Source: Chloroflexota bacterium
GTDB taxonomy: Bacteria; Chloroflexota; Anaerolineae; Anaerolineales; Villigracilaceae
Direction of reading: 5' to 3'
Length of the DNA: 10,546 nt
NCBI GenBank assembly: GCA_021796155.1
Contig: JAJYOO010000053.1
Coordinates: 1-10,546 of the forward strand
The notes beneath the pieces were generated by a model. The model did not search any database and was not told the origin of the DNA. It saw only the letters and a program-made list of their open reading frames with translations. Below are positions 1-6,779 of the stretch, one piece after another (the first letter of the stretch is position 1; each line of letters opens with the position of its first letter). The translations under genes and the position numbers were made by a program.

Positions 1-11
1 ACATAATTTTG

Positions 12-767
12 TTATCGTTTTTTCGCAATATAAAAAGTAAATGTTCCGTTCTCTACCGGTTTTGGTGACGCATACTTCTTTACATATCGCTCGGTCAGCC
101 ATAAATTCCATTTTGTCGGTGCGATAATCCAGCGACCGGAAAGCACGCGTGCAACCACCGATGGGACGCCAAAATAATGTCCCCATTCTAACACGCGCAT
201 CGAAGCGGGTGAAAAATAATGCCACCAGCGGACAAGTTCAAAGCCCGCGTTATTCAAGCGTTTTTGCCAGATATCCGGCTCATCGGCGTGTGAGACTCGC
301 GAAATTTTACGAAACCATTCTGTGTAACTTTTTCCGAGCACGCGCGAGATCGAAAGCTCGGAGAGATAACGCATATTCGGCACACAGAAATAAAACGGCG
401 CGCTTTTTTTCAGGACGCGCGCGGTCTCGGCCAGCACTGCGTCAATGTGCGGAATATGTTCCAGCACCGAGTTGCTGAATCCGCTGGCAAAATAGTTCGA
501 TGGGTAAGGCGAATAAGCAGCATCTGCTTCAACCAGAAATTTATACGCGCCATGAGTTTTGGCTTCGTGAATCGGTCCGTGCCATGGATCGAGGCCAACA
601 TCAATCTTCTGGTCAAACGTTAACGAAGCAAAATGTCCATCGCCACAGCCCACATCATAGATCGGTGCGGGCAAGGGCAAATCTTGATAATATGTTGACT
701 CAACCGCTCGCAAAAAAGCACGGAAATAAGGCAGGTCACGTAATTGAAGAAAAAGAAAATCTTTCAT
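12..767 (-). CDS. Class I SAM-dependent methyltransferase (Methyltransf_11-like)
   Basis: Predicted cytosolic methyltransferase of 251 residues that would transfer a methyl group from S-adenosylmethionine; the acceptor is unknown. The SAM-binding motif I is visible as YDVGCGDGHF at residues 37-46. It is followed by an acidic strand end (GLDPWHG) and the post-motif segment SNSVLEHIPHIDAVLAE, typical of Methyltransf_11 proteins. The C-terminal third is rich in Trp and Tyr and has no motif I recognise. I chose the ATG at 767 because the open frame upstream runs through a palindromic repeat and translates to low-information sequence (CDCHAGLRPPRNDK). No good Shine-Dalgarno precedes either start. 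The gene lies downstream of a GT4 glycosyltransferase on the same strand, with the repeat as the only spacer, so a role in modifying a sugar or lipid-linked glycan is plausible but inferred. The fold call is strong; the substrate is open. Confidence 0.85.
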   Translation of the reverse strand: MKDFLFLQLRDLPYFRAFLRAVESTYYQDLPLPAPIYDVGCGDGHFASLTFDQKIDVGLDPWHGPIHEAKTHGAYKFLVEADAAYSPYPSNYFASGFSNSVLEHIPHIDAVLAETARVLKKSAPFYFCVPNMRYLSELSISRVLGKSYTEWFRKISRVSHADEPDIWQKRLNNAGFELVRWWHYFSPASMRVLEWGHYFGVPSVVARVLSGRWIIAPTKWNLWLTERYVKKYASPKPVENGTFTFYIAKKR

Positions 768-776
768 AGGTCTTTT

Positions 777-879
777 GTCGTTGCGAGGAGGGCGAAGCCC
801 AGCGTGGCAATCGCATGCAACATTCAATTGACTGTTAGAGAAGATTGCCACGTGGCGCTAAAGCGCCACTCGCAATGAC
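777..879. repeat. Intergenic inverted repeat, REP/MITE-like
   Basis: Two related arms of about 36 bases face each other: 777-812 (reads gtcgttgcgagg then ends cgtggcaatc) and 843-879, whose reverse complement begins gtcattgcgag and also ends cgtggcaatc. The right arm contains its own perfect 8-bp palindrome, gtggcgct (852-859) with agcgccac (862-869). The 30-base centre (813-842) is A/T-rich. The element fills the whole gap between the glycosyltransferase stop (882) and the methyltransferase start (767). It carries no convincing protein; the open frames crossing it are read-through. The arm consensus resembles a widespread class of short dispersed bacterial repeats, an identification from memory rather than a search. 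Confidence 0.8.
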
Positions 880-881
880 AT

Positions 882-2036
882 TTATTTTTTCATTAACCCT
901 TCAAATAATTTTTCGTATTCTGTCGCAACGGTATCGGGATCATATTGCTTTGCAATCGCTGCCGGATCGCCGCAGAATTTTTTCGGCTCATCCAAAATCT
1001 CCAGAATTGATTCTGCCAAACTTTTTGAATCACCAATCTGCGCCACGCGCCCCATGCCGTGCATCTGAACAGGCATCCGCACGCCGGGCAGCGCCGAAGC
1101 AACACATGGCACGCCGTTCATCATTGCTTCGATCTGAACGAGTCCGAATGCTTCCGTTGAATTCAGCGATGGCACAACCAACACATCCAAATTGGGATAG
1201 AACGCTGCCATTTGAGTCGGATCGAGATTGCCGAGAAATTTCCAATGACCTTGCGACTCATATTCGTGAATACGCGGCATCAAGCGATCAGAATATGCCT
1301 GCTCGCCCATCACGTTTTGATATGTACCCGCGAACAAAACCAGCGCGTTCGGATGTTTTTTCAAGATAACGGGTAACGCGTCCAGCAGGACTTCGACTCC
1401 TTTTTCAGCGGCGAAGCGGGCTGCCATACCGATGACCGGCCTGCGTCCCGCGAGATACGTTTTAGCAAACAATTGAATCGCGGCTTGATCTGCAGTCGGC
1501 AATTCAACGGGCGGAAGGATTGTCCGCAGTTTGAATTTATAGCGCGAGAGGTAAGCTGAATGGTCGGCGTAATCCTGCGTATACGTCACAATTTGATTTG
1601 ACAGTAACGCCGCCATGTTGTTCTGCCACTGGACAACGAGATTAACAAAGCGGTTGAACAAACCTGGCGGAAGTTGGATATCGCAATGATAGGTCAGAAC
1701 AGCGGGTTTGCCGAATAGTCGACCGCGGAAAGCCACGCCAGGCGCGTCGAATTGTGGCAGATGCATTTGTACAACATCATGCTCGGCGACCAATCTCGTA
1801 GCGACCCAGCCAAATGTCGGTGCGACGACGCCTTTACTCAAGCGAAAAGCCACTGGCACGCGCAGGACTTTCACACCGTCTATCATTTCTTCGCGCGGCA
1901 GAGACTTTTCGTATTGCGTGGTCATCACCGTAACTTGATGTCCGCGTTTTGCAAACGCGCGCGCCAGCCGTTCAGCATAAATCGTCAGGCCGGATGTGTG
2001 AGGCCGATAATAAGTTAGAACGGTAAGGATTCTCAT
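882..2036 (-). CDS. GT4-family (GT-B fold) glycosyltransferase
   Basis: A 384-residue retaining glycosyltransferase that would move a sugar from a nucleotide-sugar donor to a lipid or glycan acceptor at the cytoplasmic face of the membrane. The N-terminal Rossmann half opens with MRILTVLTYYRPHTSG and AERLARAFAKRGHQVTVMTT (residues 1-40), the usual acceptor-side start of this family. The C-terminal half has GMAARFAAEKGVEVLLDAL (203-221) and the EX7E donor-binding element with E295 and E303 in STEAFGLVQIEAM, followed by GVPCVAS. Length is normal for GT4 and the gene looks intact. It follows the epimerase gene but is separated from it by a hairpin and a TATAAT box, so it probably has its own promoter, with the methyltransferase downstream. 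There is no Shine-Dalgarno before the ATG. Donor and acceptor cannot be read from sequence; a mannosyl- or glucosyltransferase of envelope glycolipid or polysaccharide is the usual role. Confidence 0.9.
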   Translation of the reverse strand: MRILTVLTYYRPHTSGLTIYAERLARAFAKRGHQVTVMTTQYEKSLPREEMIDGVKVLRVPVAFRLSKGVVAPTFGWVATRLVAEHDVVQMHLPQFDAPGVAFRGRLFGKPAVLTYHCDIQLPPGLFNRFVNLVVQWQNNMAALLSNQIVTYTQDYADHSAYLSRYKFKLRTILPPVELPTADQAAIQLFAKTYLAGRRPVIGMAARFAAEKGVEVLLDALPVILKKHPNALVLFAGTYQNVMGEQAYSDRLMPRIHEYESQGHWKFLGNLDPTQMAAFYPNLDVLVVPSLNSTEAFGLVQIEAMMNGVPCVASALPGVRMPVQMHGMGRVAQIGDSKSLAESILEILDEPKKFCGDPAAIAKQYDPDTVATEYEKLFEGLMKK

Positions 2037-2047
2037 AAGGCGGGAAG

Positions 2048-2075
2048 ATTATAACGCACAGGCATAACATTAGAA
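2048..2075 (-). promoter_or_regulatory. Putative promoter of the glycosyltransferase gene
   Basis: On the minus strand a perfect TATAAT lies at 2053-2048, inside TGCGTTATAAT, with a weak -35 candidate TTCTAA at 2075-2070 (16-bp spacer). The -10 ends 11 bases before the ATG at 2036, leaving room for a leader of only a few bases and no Shine-Dalgarno. The same 11-base string, with one change, occurs at the same distance before lepA. Confidence 0.6.
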
Positions 2076-2076
2076 G

Positions 2077-2103
2077 AACTCCGAAGTTTCCAGCTTCGGA
2101 GTT
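2077..2103. terminator. Hairpin between the epimerase and glycosyltransferase genes, likely terminator
   Basis: A perfect 10-bp stem, aactccgaag (2077-2086) with cttcggagtt (2094-2103), closes a 7-base loop. On the minus strand it starts 8 bases after the epimerase stop codon, and the bases after it (CTTCTAATG) form only a weak T tract. On the plus strand the following bases (tcttttg) are more T-rich, but no plus-strand gene ends here. Its place just before a promoter-like TATAAT favours a terminator for the upstream transcript. Confidence 0.55.
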
Positions 2104-2111
2104 TCTTTTGC

Positions 2112-3137
2112 TCAAAAAAGATCTTTATTTTCCTTCACCCACTCGAACAGCATTCGGATTCCTTCCTCAACCCCAATCATCGGTCTCCAGCCCAACTCGC
2201 GCTTGGCTTTGCTGATATCGGCATAGAACACGCGCTGGTCGCCAGGACGCCAATCGCCACGCGCGACTGATATTTTCTTTCCCAATAATTTCTCAAGCAT
2301 CGGCTGGAACTCTGTCCACACCGATAACACATTTTGCGGACCGCCGCCGACGTTAAAAACTTTTCCGGCAGCAACATCAATTTTTTCAATCGCCGCATCA
2401 TACGCATTCATCAAATCATCCGCATTTAAAACATCGCGAACTTGTTTCCCATCGCCGTAAATCGTGATTGAGCGTCCGGTCACGGCGGCAATCACAAACC
2501 ACGCGACCCAACCTTGATCCTCAATCCCAAATTGGCGTGGGCCATAAATGCAAGACTGACGGAAAACAACAGACCGCAGACCGTAGATGCGAGCATAATC
2601 GCGAACATATTGATCGCCTGTACCCTTTGAACATCCATACGGTGAATGAAAATCAAGCGGTTGGGATTCGGGACAACCGTTTACCAAATCCGCGTAGCGC
2701 CAGCGCGTTGATTCTTCAACGATCTTTACATCATCCATTCCGCCATAGACTTTGTTCGTCGAAGCGTAAATGAAAATGGGATTGTTTCCAGACGCGCGTG
2801 CAGCTTCCAAAACGTTGAACGTTCCAAGTGCATTGGATTCAAAGTCGGAGCGTGGATCAGTTACCGACGTGGTAACCGCCACCTGTCCCGCGAGATGAAC
2901 GATCACATCGGACCCGCGAGCGGCCCCCGTTATTTTGTCCGCGTCGCGCACATCCGCAATGATCACGTTAAAGGACTTCCTGCCGTGCGTTGACGTCAAC
3001 CATTCAAGATTCCGTTTTGCGCCCGCACGCGAAAAGTTATCGTAGATGGTAACATGCTCGCCGCGTTTCAAAAGCCGATTTACATAATTCGATCCGATGA
3101 ATCCGGCCCCGCCAGTAACAAGATAATTTCGAGTCAT
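2112..3137 (-). CDS. CDP-paratose 2-epimerase-like NAD-dependent sugar epimerase (extended SDR)
   Basis: A 341-residue extended short-chain dehydrogenase. Residues 8-15 (TGGAGFIG) are the NAD-binding glycine motif, D33 is the likely ribose-binding acid, and S126-T127 with Y167 and K171 (SPYGCSKG) form the catalytic set. The segments HLAGQVAVTTS (81-91), STNKVYGG (126-133) and QPLDFHSPYGCSKG match, as I remember it, the tyvelose epimerase (Tyv/RfbE) of Salmonella far better than UDP-glucose 4-epimerase or dTDP-glucose dehydratase, and so does GPRQFGIEDQGW further on. The family converts CDP-paratose to CDP-tyvelose by epimerisation at C2. The earlier CDP-3,6-dideoxyhexose steps are not in this window, so the true nucleotide sugar is unproven. 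An AAGGAG ribosome site sits 5 bases before the ATG. The gene starts 20 bases after the rhomboid gene stops, so they are probably co-transcribed. Confidence 0.85.
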   Translation of the reverse strand: MTRNYLVTGGAGFIGSNYVNRLLKRGEHVTIYDNFSRAGAKRNLEWLTSTHGRKSFNVIIADVRDADKITGAARGSDVIVHLAGQVAVTTSVTDPRSDFESNALGTFNVLEAARASGNNPIFIYASTNKVYGGMDDVKIVEESTRWRYADLVNGCPESQPLDFHSPYGCSKGTGDQYVRDYARIYGLRSVVFRQSCIYGPRQFGIEDQGWVAWFVIAAVTGRSITIYGDGKQVRDVLNADDLMNAYDAAIEKIDVAAGKVFNVGGGPQNVLSVWTEFQPMLEKLLGKKISVARGDWRPGDQRVFYADISKAKRELGWRPMIGVEEGIRMLFEWVKENKDLF

Positions 3138-3142
3138 GAGAA

Positions 3143-3148
3143 CTCCTT
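3143..3148 (-). promoter_or_regulatory. Strong Shine-Dalgarno of the epimerase gene
   Basis: The minus strand reads AAGGAG, 5 bases before the ATG at 3137. It fixes that start and contrasts with the SD-less starts of the glycosyltransferase, lepA, tlyA and ubiA-like genes, as expected if this gene is internal to an operon. Confidence 0.75.
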
Positions 3149-3157
3149 CATAACATT

Positions 3158-3829
3158 TTATTGCTGATAATAGAGCGTGCGCCGCTGAGCGAAAAATCTA
3201 ACAGCCAACATCCCGAATATGAATCCACCAACGTGAGCCCACCATGCGACGCCGCTGCTGCCAGCCGCACCCGCCAATGAGGTCCAACCAGAGAACAACT
3301 GCAAGACAAACCAGAATAACAAAAATATCACGGCTGGAATTTCGATGATCGTAAAGATAAAGAAGATCGGTACAATACTGGCAATACGCGCCTGCGGAAA
3401 CAAAATCAAGTAAGCGCCCAAAACTCCAGCAATCGCGCCGCTCGCGCCAATCATCGGGACATTGCTGGTCGGCAACACATACGATTCAAGCAATCCGGCC
3501 GCGATGCCGCTTAGCAAATAAAAAATCAAATAGCGCGCATGTCCCATGCGGTCTTCGATGTTATCGCCGAAGATAAAAAGCACCCACATATTGCTGATAA
3601 TGTGGAACCAGCCGCCATGCAAAAACATGGACGTAAAAATCGTCAGCCATGCGACTTGCGGGTGAAGCATCAATTGTCGCGGGACCAGCCCCCAAACAAA
3701 CGTCAGTTTGTTAAGGGCAGAGGAACTCAGGCTGATTTCGTAAAAGAAGACAATAAAGTTCAGCGCGATCAACAGCCAATTAACGATTGGAAACCTGCGC
3801 GAATGCAGGGTATCGTAAAGTGGAATCAT
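3158..3829 (-). CDS. Rhomboid-family intramembrane serine protease
   Basis: A 223-residue polytopic membrane protein that would cleave single-pass membrane substrates within the bilayer. The conserved loop-1 Trp-Arg is not obvious, but the other family signatures are present: H76 and N80 in HGGWFHIISNMWVLFIFGDNIEDRMG (the HxxxN element), the nucleophile S130 in IGASGAIAG, and H199 in WWAHVGGFIFG. About six hydrophobic segments are visible, starting at residues 15-33. It has the short bacterial layout with an N-terminal soluble tail of about 14 residues (MIPLYDTLHSRRFP). The start overlaps the stop of the flippase-like gene by 4 bases (ATGA), a sign of translational coupling. The catalytic dyad is complete, so it should be active; its substrate cannot be inferred. 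Co-location with a flippase-like protein and glycan enzymes hints at envelope function, but that is only context. Confidence 0.93.
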   Translation of the reverse strand: MIPLYDTLHSRRFPIVNWLLIALNFIVFFYEISLSSSALNKLTFVWGLVPRQLMLHPQVAWLTIFTSMFLHGGWFHIISNMWVLFIFGDNIEDRMGHARYLIFYLLSGIAAGLLESYVLPTSNVPMIGASGAIAGVLGAYLILFPQARIASIVPIFFIFTIIEIPAVIFLLFWFVLQLFSGWTSLAGAAGSSGVAWWAHVGGFIFGMLAVRFFAQRRTLYYQQ

Positions 3830-4812
3830 TCCGTCGTTTCGTTCCTTGCACGGAAGTTGATAAGCTCGTGATAAATTCCAGACAGGGTCTCGCCCTCGGT
3901 CGAAAGCGCATAAATGCCGAGTACAAGCATCAGGATATAGTTCAGCAAATGCGCCGTGATCGCAACTGCGACCGAACGCGCTTCATCCGATGTGACAAGG
4001 GTCAACGCTCCGCCCAAAGCGGCCTCATACGTTCCGACCGCACCGGGCGCCGAGGGAACGGCACCGCCAAATGCAGCTGCTCCAATTCCAAAGAGCGCCC
4101 AAGGAAATTGCGCTGAGGGGAAAAAAGCCCTGATAGTGATGTAAAACTGAATTGTGGCCCATGCCCAGTTGAAGGCCATAAGGCCTAAGGTCCGCAAGAA
4201 ACGCCATCCATCCGTCAAGATGGAAAGTCCATCAAAAAATGGTGGAAGAAAATGTCCACCAACTTTTTCCAGCCAAGGCCAGTGGTGGATTTGCCGAATC
4301 GCCCAATCGCGATTGCGCGCCAGAAGATATAAAGCAAGCATTCCGATCACAACCATGATACCCACAACAATCGAAATGCTTTCCGCGCTGGAGGCGTTAA
4401 TGACAAATGGAAGTGCACTCAAAAGAATGGCAGCCGAGAACGCCAGGTCAAATGACCGTTCTATAATGATCGTCGGCAAAACTTCCATGAAACTCAAGTT
4501 GGCCCTACGCCCCAATAGAAAGGCCCGACCAATTTCTCCAAGGCGAAACGGCAGGACATTGTTCAAAAAATATCCTTCGCACAAGACAAGGAACGTATCT
4601 TTCAATGATGCCTTTTCCTGCAAAATGGTGCGCCAGGTAACCGTGCGAATCAACAGCCAGATAATCCCCATCACCACTGAAATTGCCAACAGCCAATAGT
4701 TCGCGCTGCGGATGGCTTCAACGAGTCGTTTTAGATCAACGAAATACAGAATGGCAGCAATAGCGAGCACACTGATAATTGCACCGGGAAGCCAATGTTT
4801 TACATCTTTCAT
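3826..4812 (-). CDS. Flippase-like integral membrane protein (lysylphosphatidylglycerol synthase TM-region/UPF0104 family)
   Basis: A 328-residue multi-pass membrane protein with about eight hydrophobic segments. The family landmarks are NNVLPFRLGEIGRAFLL (residues 84-100), ERSFDL (118-123) and, near residue 260, AVPSAPGAVGTYEAALGG. Members include the membrane half of MprF, which moves aminoacyl-phosphatidylglycerol across the bilayer, and archaeal AglD relatives of glycan assembly. This protein lacks the catalytic aminoacyl-transfer domain, so it is not a full MprF. A lipid or lipid-linked sugar transport role is the family-level guess. I prefer the ATG at 4812 (MKDVKHWLPG). A GTG seven codons upstream lies inside the palindromic repeat at 4820-4892 and has no ribosome site. 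Its stop overlaps the rhomboid start by 4 bases. The gene lies downstream of lepA, with the repeat between them. Confidence 0.88.
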   Translation of the reverse strand: MKDVKHWLPGAIISVLAIAAILYFVDLKRLVEAIRSANYWLLAISVVMGIIWLLIRTVTWRTILQEKASLKDTFLVLCEGYFLNNVLPFRLGEIGRAFLLGRRANLSFMEVLPTIIIERSFDLAFSAAILLSALPFVINASSAESISIVVGIMVVIGMLALYLLARNRDWAIRQIHHWPWLEKVGGHFLPPFFDGLSILTDGWRFLRTLGLMAFNWAWATIQFYITIRAFFPSAQFPWALFGIGAAAFGGAVPSAPGAVGTYEAALGGALTLVTSDEARSVAVAITAHLLNYILMLVLGIYALSTEGETLSGIYHELINFRARNETTE

Positions 4813-4819
4813 GTTCTTC

Positions 4820-4892
4820 ACCACAAAGGTCACAAAGGATCACGAAGATGCAAAGATTCTTTTCTTTTGTGCATCTTCGTGTCCGTTGTGGT
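4820..4892. repeat. Imperfect palindromic intergenic repeat between lepA and the flippase-like gene
   Basis: The core is a perfect 12-bp inverted repeat, cacgaagatgca (4841-4852) with tgcatcttcgtg (4870-4881), around a 17-base A/T-rich loop. Outer arms accaca (4820-4825) and tgtggt (4887-4892) also pair. The left arm carries extra bases (a near-duplicate of aaaggtcac/aaaggatcac) that would bulge out. The element fills the gap from the lepA stop (4900) almost to the next ATG (4812). No U-rich tract follows the stem on either strand, so it is not a classic terminator. The wording resembles dispersed accacaaaggcacaaagg-type repeats of many bacterial genomes, from memory and unsearched. Confidence 0.75.
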
Positions 4893-4899
4893 CAAAAAA

Positions 4900-6702
4900 T
4901 TATTCCTCTTCCAATTTCAGAACGGCCATGAACGCTTCTTGCGGGATTTCAACATTGCCAACCATCTTGAGACGTTTCTTGCCGCGCTTTTGCTTTTCCA
5001 ATAATTTCTTTTTGCGCGTGATGTCGCCACCGTAGCATTTTGCCAGAACATCTTTCCGCGTGGCTTTGACGTTTGCGCGACTAATAACGCGTCCGCCCGC
5101 CGAAGCTTGGATCGCGACATCAAACAATTGGCGCGGGATGATTTCCTTCAGCTTTGTGATCATCCGCTGACCCTTATGGTACGCGTCTTTCTCGTGAACG
5201 ATGGCCGCAAGAGCGTCAACGGGTTCACCGTTGACAAGGACTTCCAGTTTCTGCAATTTATCAGGACGATATTCAAGGAACTGATAATCGAGCGATGCGT
5301 AACCCTTGGTACGCGATTTCAATTCATCGAAAAAATCCACGATGATCTCAGAAAGCGGGATTTCAAAATTAAGTTGCACACGATGCGGCGCGGGATATTC
5401 CTGACTCTTGTAAATGCCACGGCGCTTCGTAACCAATTCCATGATCGGACCATAATAATCCGTCGGCGTGATAATCTCGATGTTCATCCACGGCTCGCGA
5501 ATCTCAACAATTTTCGATCCATCATCTGGCAGCTCAGCAGGCGAATCAACCGTAATGACCTCATTGTTGATCATTAGCACTTCATATTCCACTGACGGTG
5601 CGGTAAATAAAACGTCGAGCAGATATTCGCGCTCGATTCTTTCTTGCACGATTTCCATATGAAACAGGCCTAGAAATCCGGCGCGGAATCCAAAACCAAG
5701 TGCTTGAGACGTTTCAGGATCAAACGTCAGTGAAGCATCGTTGAGTTGAAGTTTATCGAGCGACTCGCGCAACTCTGGATAATCGTCCGCTTCGACAGGA
5801 TAAATTCCAGCGAAGACCATCGGCTTGGGATGGCGGTACCCCGGCAACGGGTCCGAGGCCGGAGCCGACGCGAGCGTGATCGTATCGCCGACGCGGCAAT
5901 CATGAACGGTTTTGAGTCCAGTGGCAATATATCCGACTTCGCCCGCCGTAAGATTTTGAACGGGCTTCATATCCGGTGCGAAGATTCCGATCTCAACCGG
6001 CTTCATGTCCGCTTTGGTAGCGAACATGTGCAGCGTGTCAGTCGGTTTGATCAAACCTTCAAAGACGCGGATGTATGCGATGACGCCTTTATACGAATCG
6101 TAATGCGAATCAAAAATCAAAGCGCGCAGACGTGAAGCTGGATCATCCTTCGGCGGTGGCACGCGCTGGACAATGGCTTCAAGCACAGCTTCTATATTCA
6201 AACCTTCTTTAGCCGAGATGCGAATCACATCATTAGCTTTCACACCGAGTAAGGATGCGATATCTTCAGCCACATCATCGGGACGCGCCGAGGGCAAATC
6301 AATTTTGTTGATAACGGGAATAATGACAAGGTCAGCATCTAACGCCTGATAAAGGTTGGCAAGCGTTTGCGCTTCGATGCCTTGTGTCGCGTCCACAACC
6401 AACACCGCGCCTTCGCACGCTTTGAGTGCGCGGCTGACTTCGTAACCAAAATCCACATGGCCTGGTGTGTCAATCAAATTGAGTTCGTACGCGTTGCCAT
6501 CTTTGGCTGTGTAATTCATCCGCACCGCAGACGCTTTGATCGTCACGCCTTTTTCGCGCTCAAGGTCCATCGAATCGAGGATTTGCTCGGTGGTGTCGCG
6601 GTCGGGAACGGTTCCCGTTAAATGCAACAGACGGTCAGCCAGCGTAGACTTGCCGTGGTCAACGTGTGCGATGATGCAAAAATTGCGGATGTGACTTGTC
6701 AT
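4900..6702 (-). CDS. lepA: Elongation factor 4 (LepA), ribosome back-translocating GTPase
   Basis: A 600-residue protein, almost the same length as E. coli LepA. It binds the ribosome and hydrolyses GTP; proposed roles are back-translocation of stalled ribosomes and help in initiation or 30S assembly. The GTPase domain has G1 AHVDHGKST (12-20), the switch I region ending [11 protein letters not shown] (the usual R of RGITIK is K51 here), G3 DTPGHVDF with catalytic H82, and G4 NKID (132-135). Domain II and the EF-G-like domains III and V follow, and the LepA-specific C-terminal domain is complete: [17 protein letters not shown], then [16 protein letters not shown] near the end. The absence of an EF-G domain IV and the presence of this tail exclude EF-G and TypA. 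A TATACT box lies 11 bases before the ATG with no Shine-Dalgarno. It sits 77 bases after the lipoprotein gene on the same strand. Confidence 0.98.
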   Translation of the reverse strand: MTSHIRNFCIIAHVDHGKSTLADRLLHLTGTVPDRDTTEQILDSMDLEREKGVTIKASAVRMNYTAKDGNAYELNLIDTPGHVDFGYEVSRALKACEGAVLVVDATQGIEAQTLANLYQALDADLVIIPVINKIDLPSARPDDVAEDIASLLGVKANDVIRISAKEGLNIEAVLEAIVQRVPPPKDDPASRLRALIFDSHYDSYKGVIAYIRVFEGLIKPTDTLHMFATKADMKPVEIGIFAPDMKPVQNLTAGEVGYIATGLKTVHDCRVGDTITLASAPASDPLPGYRHPKPMVFAGIYPVEADDYPELRESLDKLQLNDASLTFDPETSQALGFGFRAGFLGLFHMEIVQERIEREYLLDVLFTAPSVEYEVLMINNEVITVDSPAELPDDGSKIVEIREPWMNIEIITPTDYYGPIMELVTKRRGIYKSQEYPAPHRVQLNFEIPLSEIIVDFFDELKSRTKGYASLDYQFLEYRPDKLQKLEVLVNGEPVDALAAIVHEKDAYHKGQRMITKLKEIIPRQLFDVAIQASAGGRVISRANVKATRKDVLAKCYGGDITRKKKLLEKQKRGKKRLKMVGNVEIPQEAFMAVLKLEEE

Positions 6703-6713
6703 GTGCGTGCGGG

Positions 6714-6724
6714 AGTATAACGCA
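6714..6724 (-). promoter_or_regulatory. Putative -10 element of lepA
   Basis: The minus strand reads TGCGTTATACT at 6724-6714, with TATACT at 6719-6714. It ends 11 bases before the lepA ATG. The only -35 candidate is TTCAAA at 6745-6740 with a long 20-base spacer, so the -35 is not convincing. The string differs by one base from the one before the glycosyltransferase gene, at identical distance from the start codon. Nothing like AGGAGG lies between it and the ATG. Confidence 0.55.
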
Positions 6725-6779
6725 TTTTCATCCGGCCTTTTTGAAGCGAAGACTCATCAACACAACCCACCGATTCATA

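Noticed and set aside
768..851. N-terminal extension of the methyltransferase by 28 codons
   Set aside because: It reads through the palindromic repeat and gives a typical repeat-derived peptide; homologous-looking sequence starts at MKDFLFLQL.
845..1369. Plus-strand open frame of 174 codons antisense to the glycosyltransferase
   Set aside because: It begins inside the repeat and is otherwise the complement of a well-supported GT4 gene; no recognisable domain.
4154..4699. Plus-strand open frame of 181 codons antisense to the flippase-like gene
   Set aside because: Basic, low-information protein opposite a conserved membrane protein; judged a shadow.
4813..4833. GTG start for the flippase-like protein
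   Set aside because: It lies within the palindromic repeat, adds seven unlikely residues and has no ribosome site.
4820..4892. Rho-independent terminator after lepA
   Set aside because: The stem is long but no T-rich tract follows it on the minus strand; it fits a dispersed repeat better.
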